NCBI GenBank assembly: GCA_016490735.1
Contig: JAEMWC010000269.1
Coordinates: 1-64,000 of the forward strand
Source of the DNA: Pachyseris speciosa
Lineage: Eukaryota; Cnidaria; Anthozoa; Scleractinia; Pachyseridae
DNA length: 64,000 nucleotides
Direction of reading: 5' to 3'
Each line of letters opens with the position of its first letter. The stretch's first letter is position 1. Positions 46,936 to 57,600 of the stretch are shown here, one piece after another. The notes below the pieces were generated by a model. The model did no database searches, was not told where the DNA came from, and saw nothing but the letters and a program-made list of their open reading frames with translations. Position numbers and translations under genes: made by a program.

Positions 46936-49073
46936 ACTTTTTACTCCGCTGAAATCTTGCATGAAAAATTTCTCGTTGTCGAGCTCTTTGTTCAGAAAGC
47001 CGCAACGATCATAAGTTTGGAATCACCTGAATTCATCAATAACTTAGCGCTGTATTCATTCTGAAAATAAAGGTCCGAATTGCAAATCCTTGACTCTGCT
47101 TAAATTAGAAACAGTATTATAATACTCACCGCTGGGAACAAGGTTCCGTTCAATTGGTGAAATCATTTGGCCGGCGACGTTTTACGGGATTATTATTAGG
47201 ACAGAGCTCTTCATGCCATTTTATGTAAATTATATAACAAAATCTACGAGATGTCCAATTTGAACTCATTACGGCCTGTGCACCCTAATGACACAAACTT
47301 CGCTTTTCTACAGGGTCTCTGGCGCAGTCGCAACAGACAAAATCAAGCATTTGTTGCGTGATGTTCAAAGACATTTATTCAAACTGCATTCTGCTGAAAT
47401 GAAGCCTAATGCATAAGAAACAGTTAGATTTCATTTAAGAGTGACTTTTAAAAATTCATACTACACTGAATTAGAACACTGAATTTAGAAAGTTTACATT
47501 TGCAATGGCTAATAACAGTGATAACCGTAGTACCTTCGATTTCCGCCGCTCACTCAGCCTAGTGAAGATCGCGAGCCTCAAAACATGTAGACCTGATGTT
47601 TCCTACCACATTTCCACTTACTTGATCTTTCGTCTGACTTCATTAAATCCTGTCGCGAAAACTGATGTGCTCATGACTTTTACTTTGCTTTCAAACAGTA
47701 GTCCTGCCTTGCAACACAAAGGCTCTCAGCTTCTGAAGACATCATTTTTGGCGCAGTGCTCAGAAAGTCGTTACTCGGTTAGCCACAGGGTTACGTCAGC
47801 ATAGTTTTGGTTAGTTCAAAAAAAAAAAAAAGACCGGATACAAGAAATATTTTTTTTGTCTCCGCTCGTGAACACCGGATTGGAAGCATTCAGTGTAAAA
47901 GTCACCCAAATCTTCTCTGTATGTAAAAAACTTGAGATTATAAGTGCTTTTTAAGATTGAAGTTTAAGTTTAGTTTACTTTCAAGGTTTGAAACCTCCAT
48001 TCACTCAGCGAGTACGTGACACATTCAATACCTGCCTTATCTCAAATAAAACCACAACAGACGTGCATGCATTCTCTTGAGCGCTTCATCGTGGATAAAC
48101 ATCTCTCAGTTTTGTTGAGGTAGTTGCAAAAAATCAACTTGTGAAAATGTTAAGTACCACTGCCACGGTCGATTCAAAATCAAGAAATATTAAAGGTCAT
48201 GGATGGCGGAGTATAATCCTGGGTACCACCGACCTCCGCTGAAGAAGTTGCCAACCGAAAGCCAGGCCAGCGTCGCTGACAGTGGTTGGATTATGAACTT
48301 TTGACGATATGAACGCTTCTCTAGTTCGGGTAGGAACCATAAGGGCCATTTTGTGCTACGTAGTATAGTTATTAAGCTATTGTAGAAACGCCGAATCTTT
48401 AGAATTTCTACGAAATCCCTCATTCTAAGCGCCTTAAAGTACCATATCTTCGCATAGAATTGCCAAGCGATTAGGAAAAGGAATGTGGCTTCGTGGCTGC
48501 CCATTATTGCGACCTTGGGCATACCATAGAATCGCCATATTCTCGATAGTAGTAAAATTTGAGGTTTGACTGACGGGGACGGTTTCACAAAGAACTAAAA
48601 AAACGGCAGTCTGAAATTTTTGTCTAAATTCAACGGAATGTCTACCCTGGGTGCCAGAGGTTTTATTTTTCTTAGCGAGGCCGGCTAACGCAAAGCGCCT
48701 GATAATTCACACAATAATTCATTCACACGATAATTCAGAAAATTTTGGTATTTCATGTATAACTGCTGAAAATGTAATCATATTAGCCGGCATATATAGG
48801 AATTTGACAAGCGTTCCACTGGCATTCACTTTTGGTACATCCGTGATTTATAACCTCGCTGAATTTTTCGCGACAATTGTGAAATGAGCTTGAAAGGCCG
48901 ATAATAGTCAGCCACGAGGCCACATTCCTGTGCTTATTTAGAAATTTGATTGAAGATTTGAGTTCCAGTTCAAAGTGGTTAAGCATTTAATAGGCTAGGC
49001 AATGAATTTTGGAATCCTAGGATTTCATAAAGTGATGCTATTATTGCTGAATTTGGCAGAGCAGTTAAAGCAA

Positions 49074-49634
49074 GGGTCCGAATCTCGGACCCTATAGATT
49101 TACATTTGTCTCGTTTTTGAATACCGCTTCTTGTGGATTCTTTCAAACAAGGGTCCGCATTTCGGAACCCTGGATTTGAAGAATTGTGTTTCAAGAAACA
49201 GATCTTTGGAGATTCACTAAAGCAAGGGTACGAAATTCAGACCCCTCGATTTATAAGTATGATGTCTGTATCATGTATTCATTGTGTGGATTAATTTGAA
49301 GGGTCCGAAATTCGGACCCCTGGATTTACAAGTATGACGTTGTCTAATTGATTTTGTACTTGTGTGGACTAAGTTGAAGGGTCCGAAATTCGGACCCCTG
49401 GATTTACAAGTATGACCGGCGTTGTCTAGTTTTCGGTATTTGTGTTGATTAAGTTGAAGGGTCCGAAATTCGGACCCTGGATTTACAAGTATGACCGGCG
49501 TTGTCTAGTTTTCGGTATTTGTGTTGATTAAGTTGAAGGGTCCGAAATTCGGACCCCTCGATTTACAACTATGACGTTGTCTAGTTAATTTTGTATTTGT
49601 GTGGACTAAGTTGAAGGGTCCGAAATTCGGACCC
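49074..49634. repeat. Palindrome array, right cluster
   Basis: Eight copies start at 49074, 49151, 49226, 49301, 49379, 49459, 49538 and 49616 (period 75-80). The last five are the exact palindrome GGGTCCGAAATTCGGACCC; the first three have one to three changes. The intervals (TGGATTTACAAGTATGAC...TTGTCTAG) are alike among themselves and differ from those of the left cluster. Confidence 0.92.
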
Positions 49635-50134
49635 CTGGATTCCAATGTTTTGTAGTTTCCAGGAAAGTAGTCTTTGCCAGCAGTAGTTTAGTTTGCTTGG
49701 TTGCTTGATTTGTGAGGACAATAAAAATCCCTTCGCTAAATATGAGATTTCTTGATGTCTGTTTTTTCTGCTCCGCAAGAATCGACAGAATCTTGACACT
49801 AATTTACGATCTCCACCAAAAATGAATAAAAAGGAAGTTTTCTGTGGAAAATTAACAAATTGGAAAAACTGAAAATAGTTTGGAAAGCGTTCATATATGG
49901 CAAGCCAAATTTTGCCTCCTTTTTACGTCTTGTCAAATCTAAACTTACAATAGAGACAAAAGCGGGAGACACCTCAAAATGGACTCCTTTTGTTGACTGC
50001 CTTTAATTTGTCTTTTTTTCCTATTCCGCTGACGGACAATCTATTGGAAAATATGCGACAATTTTGTAATTATCTAAAAGTTCTATAAATATATTACTAA
50101 ATTTCTCCACTCTTCACTCTCTGCTCTTGCATGT

Positions 50135-50294
50135 AATAGGCTAGTTTCGAATTGTGGGAGAACAAAAGAACCAAGTAGAGGTTCAGGGGAACAATTTGCA
50201 TTTTTTTTTTGTTAAAAACAAAGAAAAATGCAAATTATTCCCCTGAACCTCGACTTGGTTCTTTTGTTCTCCCACAATTCGAAACTAGCCTATT
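50135..50294. repeat. Near-perfect 160-base hairpin
   Basis: AATAGGCTAGTTTCGAATTG pairs with its complement at the right. The arms of about 72 bases are almost identical around an A/T loop. MITE-like. Confidence 0.9.
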
Positions 50295-50661
50295 GGTTTG
50301 TATATGTAATTTGTTTCTGTTACATTGCTGTTACATTAAAAGTTCCCCTCAATAAAAAAATAAAAAAATATAAAAGAACAAGATGGAGGAAAGAAAGGTA
50401 AGGAAAATTTGCCCAGTCTGTTTTTACTATAAACCATCGGTTTCTTTCAGTGTTCTTTCATCCCATCGTTAAAACTGAAATTCTTACCACCTGGAGTACG
50501 TGTTTGTATTGTTTAAGCATTCAACAGGTCAACCTCTTGGATCCTCAATCCCTACAGTAGGGAACTTTGAACTCGAAACTTTACCCCAAGGGTGGGGAGG
50601 TTTGACTCAAAATTTGCGTTTAGGATTAAAGTCCCCACCCGATTCCGTTATCTCAGTTTAA

Positions 50662-51100
50662 GGTGGCTCCTACCGGTTTCTAGCATTTTCAAGCACTACT
50701 TTTTTGATGGATCATTACTACCCATTTTTATAAGTTAATACCTTTAAAGTGGTATCAAAGAAATGCCCAATCATTGGTAGACAAGTTATAAAACTTTTTT
50801 GACATAACAGGTTACCATAGCAACACCATAGCCTGTTAAAACACCCCTTATTTTAGCTTTAAGCGACAACAACTCAAAAACGAGTTCGGTAACCCCCATA
50901 TTTTATTTTCGCAAAATAATTAGCATAATATAATAAAACTTTTTGCAAAGTTAAAAAAATTCATTGGAGCGGATTCAGAGCCACCTTAAGATTGGGCATT
51001 TCTTTGATACCACTTTAAAGGTATTAACTTATAAAAATGGGTAGTAATGATCCATCAAAAAAGTCGTGCTTGAAAATGCTGGAAACCGGTGGGAGCCACC
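50662..51100. mobile_element. Foldback element GGTGGCTCC with TTAA flanks
   Basis: Arms of about 120 bases (GGTGGCTCCTACCGG... against ...CCGGTGGGAGCCACC) with TTAA on each side (50658-50661 and 51101-51104). It is the same target as the elements at 12049 and 27161, but the end sequences differ. Confidence 0.8.
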
Positions 51101-51192
51101 TTAAGTAAATCCTAGACAAAACTTTTTTTAACAAAACAAAACTTATTTTAACATTCTTTGCATCTGTTCATTGAAATGCTAAAAACTCTTAC

Positions 51193-51298
51193 CCAGAAAT
51201 TCAAGACGGGGCCTATGATTCGCAGAAATCTCTTGTAACTGGGCCACCAGCAGAGAAGCAAGCATAAGAAAAAGGAAGATTCTTTTACCGCCTGCCAT
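51193..51298 (-). pseudogene. Orphan copy of ShK-like gene exon 1 (signal peptide)
   Basis: 106 bases, as in the original (22653-22758), with the ATG, signal peptide and donor GTAAGA intact and only a few changes. The flanking 5' leader is also kept. The second-exon relic with a broken donor lies 5.6 kb away and the cysteine-rich exon is missing, so no peptide of this type can be made. The homology stops abruptly at 51360 against GCTAGC of the half hairpin. Confidence 0.8.
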
Positions 51299-51484
51299 TG
51301 TTGTGTCAAGAAAGCGCAGCTGTTTTGACATTCAGATACGGCTTTCTCTGTCACAAACAAGCTAGCGCCGAAACGTAGTTATTTTAGCCTTTTTAAATAT
51401 TAAAATGATTTTAAGTAATGTTTTTGTTTTCGCAATTTCTTATTGTTAAATGTATTTTTAAATCACTTCTTCGTATTGTTGTTA

Positions 51485-52533
51485 CAGTTGAACCCTCGGT
51501 AACTCGAATTCCCCGCCAACTCGAAGCAAAACTGATTTCCCTTGGATTTGCCTCATATATTTACTGTAATTTTAACCCCGATAACTCGAAGCGATATTTA
51601 CTTCCTTACAGGTTCTTTTCTTTGTAATTCACTTTTGCGGACTAATGAGCCATAACATGTTGCACCGTCAGATTACATTTAATCTCACACGTGACGTCAT
51701 TAGAAACTAAAATTCAAAAGTAAACAGACTTTTGCATTTTTATCTTCATCACGTAAAAGACAGTTTAGAACTGTATCTGCTGGCAAGTTTTCAGCTCGGT
51801 AGCTTGTTTTGTTTTGAAAATAGAGCAGTTTGAAGTTTACTTATATTACGACAAATTGACCTTTGTCGATATCAAACGTTTGTATGTCAGTAAACAAACG
51901 GTTTTGACAGTTCTTTCCGGCGAAGAGAAATAATGGCGCGTAATCCAATCTCGTACCCAGAGTCCTCAGGCTGTTTGGCCAGCGAGTGGACGCCCGAAGA
52001 GACTCTGGGATAATGGACCGCCATTTTCCCAGAAAATCTGGGGTAAAACAATGGAAGCCGTTCCGGTCCAGCCAATCAAAAAATTTGATTTTTTTTTCCC
52101 ATTATCCCAGAGTCTCTCCTGGCGACTAACCGCTGGCCAAAGGGCCGGAGGATTCTGGGTACGAGATTGCGCGTAATCTGGAATCGATTTATTTGCCATT
52201 ACTTGTGCGTCAGCGGCAACTTTGTGTTAGCGGCAACTGACGTGCTTGAAACATACAGTCTGTTTTTAAACGATCAGTTTGTTGACTTAAGTCCGGCATT
52301 GAGAGGCTGTGCAACACTATTGACAGAAACAGAATGGCTGCTAAACGCCGGGGACTTATGACGGACTATTTTTCAAATCAATCATGTGAACATATTTTTC
52401 AACAAATGTTAAAGTGAGATTTAGCGCTAAGCATTCTGAAGAGCAGCTACTTTATATTTCATGCTGTTGAAACCCCGATAACTCAAAGTAATTTCTATTT
52501 CTCTTGGCAATTCGAATTACCGGGGTTCAACTG
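51485..52533. mobile_element. Tigger/pogo-like non-autonomous DNA transposon
   Basis: The ends CAGTTGAACCCTCGGTAACT and its inverted partner (...TACCGGGGTTCAACTG) are typical of Tigger-type elements. TA stands directly outside each end (51483-51484 and 52534-52535). The duplicate segment at 34870-34890 has no insert. No transposase frame is visible. Confidence 0.78.
51946..52168. repeat. Hairpin nested in the Tigger-like element
   Basis: AATCTCGTACCCAGAGTCCT pairs with AGGATTCTGGGTACGAGATT, and the inner words AGAGACTCTGGGATAATGG and CCATTATCCCAGAGTCTCT also pair. Confidence 0.82.
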
Positions 52534-52535
52534 TA

Positions 52536-53516
52536 TTCAGTTATTGTCACTACTATAATGCTTGAATTTTTTCAATCTATCCTTTCCAAGGACACTCTGT
52601 TACATTCCCCAATGGAGTACAGCATTGCTCCGTTGGCATTGCATCCTATTTGTAAAAACAAAATACACCATGGCTTAGTTTTGTTTTTCACTCCCCGTTC
52701 TTTAACGCTCTGAGCTGTGGTCATTTCATTTATTATTTGCCACAAATACATCATTCAAATACCAATTTACAGCAATTTTTGTAATCAGTTTCTTTTTAGA
52801 AATGTAGCGAGGAAGCCCAATAGAAGCTGGATGCTTATTAATATTGGGTTCCTCCATCGACGCAGTGGATCGCATGGACATAAAATAGCAAAGAAGTGCG
52901 AGTTTATTTAGTTTACCGTTGATAAGGACTTTTTCAGTGAAGTCTCAAAGCTAGAATATCTGGGGCCAATAAGGCAAGATCACGGGGTAGGTGTCGGTAG
53001 GGTATTCCAAACCTTAGGACCTTGGTGGAGGATTGTAAACTGCTTGATGTTGGTTTTGTAATATTGTAGACGATAGTTGAATTATAGATTGCGCGACCTC
53101 GCACAATTCCTAGTCAGTTTCTTTTTTTTTCTTCTTCTTCTTCTTCTTTTTTTTTATTTAAACAAAAATTTTCTTGGCATTTGCTCTAAGAGCACATAGT
53201 GCTAATCAAGACAGCTAATACCATTTTCTATGAGTTGCCCTTTAGAAGGGGACAATTAAAAAGAAAACAAGGCCGTCACTGCACTCCTCAGTATTACGCT
53301 GTGATAGAGACTGGTTGAATAAACAGGGTATTACTTTGTTTGTTAAGTCGGCAGCGTAAGCGTGCGAAAACATCTCTTTTTTGTTGTTTTGTTGCAGGCT
53401 AACATCGTGTGGATTACTAGAAGCGAAAATGCAGCCTGATCATGAATAATATGTGATGATGATGGTTCAACTGTTACCCTTCCGACCAGGCTTTTATGAG
53501 CTTTTTCTGATAGAGG
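52536..53516 (+). repeat. Direct duplicate of 34880-36240
   Basis: It continues the match that the Tigger-like element interrupts, including ATATTGGGTTCCTCCATC and the T-rich run near 53120. No exon was found for the missing end of gene C. Confidence 0.75.
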
Positions 53517-54045
53517 CTCCGTCCACACCTATCCGAATATTTTTAATCTGCGAATCTGCGGATTAACAAATTTTCACATCCACACGCAACGTACTCACTC
53601 AACGTATTTTATTTAGGACTGTGACAACCCTCGCACTTTCAAAACTATATGTCTCAAATTTAACCGTGCTCTTAGTCTTGCTCGTCCTGTAACATGTTGT
53701 CGTTAACTGTATTCTTCTACTGCAATTTTTTAAGTGGGCCCACAGTAACTGGCTCCCGCTGTTGTGGTTACCCTGCCTATGGTCTAGTATCCAGGACTCC
53801 TCTGTGGCTATTGTCAACAGAACATGCGCCATTAGGCGTGCGAGTTGGCGGAAGATTCATCGGATTTGAAAATATCCGGATTCAACCGTCCACACGATTT
53901 AAAATTCTTTGCGTATTCAAATATTTCCACTCTGGAGAGCGGATTTAAAAAGTTGCGAATTCGCCGGATACGTGTGGACAGAAGGCGAATCCGGAAAGAA
54001 AAAGTTGCGAATTCAAAATATCTGTATGCGTGTGGACGCCGGGGG
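53517..54045. mobile_element. Foldback element, GTCCACACCTATCC arms, copy 2
   Basis: Same family and place as 36251-36645. An extra block at about 53600-53790 is present only here. Confidence 0.72.
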
Positions 54046-54087
54046 CCAGAAAAGCTCACGGAATGTCTAATTATTTGAATTACTCAC

Positions 54088-54592
54088 CAGTATTTTCATG
54101 TCATCCTCGCTCAGACTGAAGTCAAAAACTTGGGCGTTTTGTTGAATTCGTTCTGGATTGCCTGACTTTGGAATGGTGATGTAGTTTTTCTGAACAGCCC
54201 AACGGATGAGAAGCTGCGGTACTGATTTGCCGTATCTGTTAAAAACGAGAGTATAGCATTATGGTGTCACTTCTCATTAAAAGTTATTAAAGCCAAACAC
54301 ATTTCGACCGATGTGTACAAGAGGCTTGTCACATAACGGTAAGCTGTCAAATTATCCAACGGCTCCCCACGAAGTGTCCCATAAGCTCAGTGTTAACAGT
54401 ATTATGTACACGCGTGTGCGAAAGGTCGCTAATGAAGTTTTTGCATATCAGTGCTGCCCTTCTAACTATAACTGTTTCAAATCAAATGAAGAATGATCCT
54501 CGCAGTTGTGAACGCAATTTATGCAATTGCGAAAAGAAGCCTCAGGACTTCAACGGGGTTCGAACCCGTGACCTCGCGATTACCGGTGCGAT

Positions 54593-54633
<41 letters not shown>

Positions 54634-57600
54634 AGGTCAATTGTGGGTTCATATGTTCCCGTGAAAGAAATGAGTGTAAATGATATATGAAATGAATCAT
54701 ATATGAACTGCGGAAATGAAATCAAATGAAGAATGATCCTCGCAGTTGTGAACGCAATTTATGCAATTGCGAAAAGAAGCCTGAAAAAAATTTTTTCAGG
54801 CTTCTTTTCGCAATTGCGGAAGAATACGTCAAGCAATTTGGCACGGAACCAACAAATCTATGAATTTGGTTTTGATCGATCTCGACTCGTGGTCTTTCAA
54901 TGATGCTGTCAATTTATCGATTGGTTAAAATTTGGAACTCGCCCATTTCCCCACGCAACTCTGAAACGGTCAATATCCGGAATGACAGAATAACAGGAAA
55001 AAAGTTTTCCAAAAGAACATAATCTCTAAAAGTGGGAATACTCTTTGTAGGGGTGGCCTGAGAACAGCGCACAGATTAATCTGGACTGGGGCATCTGAAA
55101 TTGACTTCAGGTGCCACGTTGTAGGCATGGCGGGCCTACCGAATCTTTCCAAAAAGAACGGACGATTAGAAGTCCACAGACTACTGCAAGGTTGATACAA
55201 CGTAATATATTTGAGAACAATATTTCGGCTGGCCAACTCAGCCTTCTTTAGGTTTAGATGTTACTAAATTATAAAAATGAAATATTAAGATTATATTTTG
55301 GAGGATGTTGCAATACATAGGAGGGGCGGAAATGTAATTAATTACATAGAATAAAACAATATTAACCTTTCTAAATTACAATTCATCACATCTATTCAAA
55401 CCATGGGGCTCTAAAGTCCCCGCGAAATCCGGTTATAAGAAATGACTCTTTGGCTTTTCTGATTGAATCACGTGAGGAGTGGATTAGTTCAAGTGGGATA
55501 AGCTGCATATCAGTGTGGCAGTGGTTAGGATTTGAGAGAAAATGTTCGGAAACAGTGGTAGGTTTGGATTTAATGTTAGTTTTGTCGAATGGGCGTCTCT
55601 GTTCATTGAATCTGTCTTTGAGACGTCGCTTAGTTTCACCTATGTATTGTAAATGGCAGCGGTTACATTGTATCATGCATATTAAATTTGTGGTGTTACG
55701 GGTTACGCCTGTGGAATAAAATGTATAGTGATTAAGACCGTTAGTAATGTAAGGACAAGTGGCGCAATCTTGTCCACAGCGGAAAGAGCCTGGTGGTAAA
55801 TTAATACCGTTAGGAGCCGTGACAGCAGGTAGTTTTGCCTTAACTAGAACGCATATTCTGTGTATTTCGAGTGCATCATTATTCCGTTCAGAACGCTCAT
55901 TCCATGAAGAGGTCTCAGAGGAGCACGATAACCGCCTAATGAGAGTACTCCGGGATGGCCCCAAACCAACGCGACCCTTTCGGTCCCCCGGAGAGGGGGG
56001 ACACTCCATTATATAGGCTATATAGGTATGTGCGGCCCCAAAGGGTATGGGTTTTTAGCCGTCTTGGTCTGAAATAGGGTTACGTGTTTCCGGTATATTA
56101 CTATATAAACAGCCCTTCCAATGTAAACCCTCATTGTACCTGAAGAAGACTGGTTTGGCCAGCCGAAATATAGTACACAAAACTTAAAACCATTCTACGT
56201 TGTATTTGCCCTTGCTTTTATACTCTTTGTTGATTTTATTACGTCGATCAGATCACCAGTTTGATCCAACGTATACCAGCTGGATTATTGTCCACGGTTG
56301 CTTGCTTGAACATTTGATATCGATTTTGACCATTTTGGTCTGAAATAGGGTATGGTTTGAGCACTCTAGACTTGAATTGGGTATTTGTTTTAAGAAGAAG
56401 CTACTTTTTCTTCATTAGGCGATAAGACCACCAACAAACGCCATTCTCCAATTATATGTTTAAGCCGACCGTGTCCGTATAGTAGTTCTGAAATAGGGTT
56501 TTAAATTTTTGATCAGGTCTGAAATAGGGTAGGGAAAATCGAAGATTTTGGTCTTTCTGGGAGTAGGGCTCAACAATGCCGGACCGGGTATCGTTGGATT
56601 CACAGCTGTTTACTGTAGAATCCTTGATATCACGTCACTTACCTACTAGCTATTTCAACCAGTGTAGGATCTCCATTTTTTTGGCCGCGAAATATTGGAC
56701 AATAACCCATGACAGCAATTCTTTTTTCTTTGCAGTAACCGACAACGTCTTCTAAGCGCCAATAGGGATTGAGCTCTATTTGATTGACAGCTGGAGTTGG
56801 AAGCCCTGCCTTTTCCATCTCTTTGAGGTGATTAACGCCGAAGTTCGAGACACCGATTGACCTATTGATGCAAATACTTTCAGTTAAATCACGTGTTAAC
56901 GGAACATGACAACGAGGGACGCTTCCACTTGCAAATCACGCAGCATTTTTTTTTTTTGTTAGAAAGAAAATGATGATAAATTGCTGAAAATGTTATAATC
57001 TGTTTTAAATTGTTTAACTCTCTTGCATCCCATTTCGAAACAAAATTTTGCACGAATGGAAAACACATTTAATTTTCTCTACATTGGTGATTCGCATTGG
57101 ATAAATTCTTATCCTTAAGCACCAATCTTCACCACAGGCAAAAGAACAATGAAAAAATATAAATTTATTTGCTGCCCTATCCGGCCTTTTGGACAGCAGC
57201 CGTACGGCCGGTTACCTATATTTAAGTAATTAAGATTTCTTTTCACATCAACTTGTCACCGTCATTATTCCTCATCAGCCATTCAAGAGCTTAAAACTTT
57301 ACTTCCCAGAATCCTTGAGAAACCGTGGTAAAACAATTTTCAACGCAAACCAACAAAATCCTACTGATTTGGAGAATACACTAATACATTGCTTGTACCT
57401 TATAAGTCCTTGTTCCTTTAATTTCATCATGGCTTTGTAGGAATCAACATTTTTTCCCACAGCAGGGGAGTGGATGAGATACAAATTAACGTAGTCTACA
57501 CCAAGCCTTTAACAAGAAAATGAGTTCACACATGTCATCATCGAGCCTGTTATGACAAAAAGTGTACACGCAACACATTCAAGTGATTTGGTTATATACT

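Larger units (their letters stand above)
46255..49899. mobile_element. Putative foldback element with two palindrome arrays
   Basis: A 35-base word with core CGCTTTCCAAACTATTTTCA at 46261 returns inverted at about 49865-49895. Just inside each end lies an array of the palindrome GGGTCCGAAATTCGGACCC. The centre (47000-49000) has no gene that I recognise; the frames at 47505-47804 and 48588-48190 have no known motif. The element status is inferred from symmetry, and target-site duplications were not found. Confidence 0.45.

Noticed and set aside
47505..47804. 99-codon frame as a gene in the palindrome element
   Set aside because: No known motif, no relative in the window and no supporting splice or regulatory signal. 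A frame of this length is expected by chance.
49074..49634. CRISPR-like array
   Set aside because: The unit is regular, but the spacers are near-identical to each other, the repeat is a perfect palindrome, and the surroundings are eukaryotic with no cas-like genes.
54546..54618. Functional tRNA-Thr gene
   Set aside because: C replaces the invariant T33, the anticodon stem pairs poorly, and the core is embedded in a repeat family with hairpin flanks. SINE is the better call.
55846..56009. N-terminal 50 residues of the Penelope-like frame
   Set aside because: This stretch aligns with plain intron DNA of locus B, so it is not part of the element.
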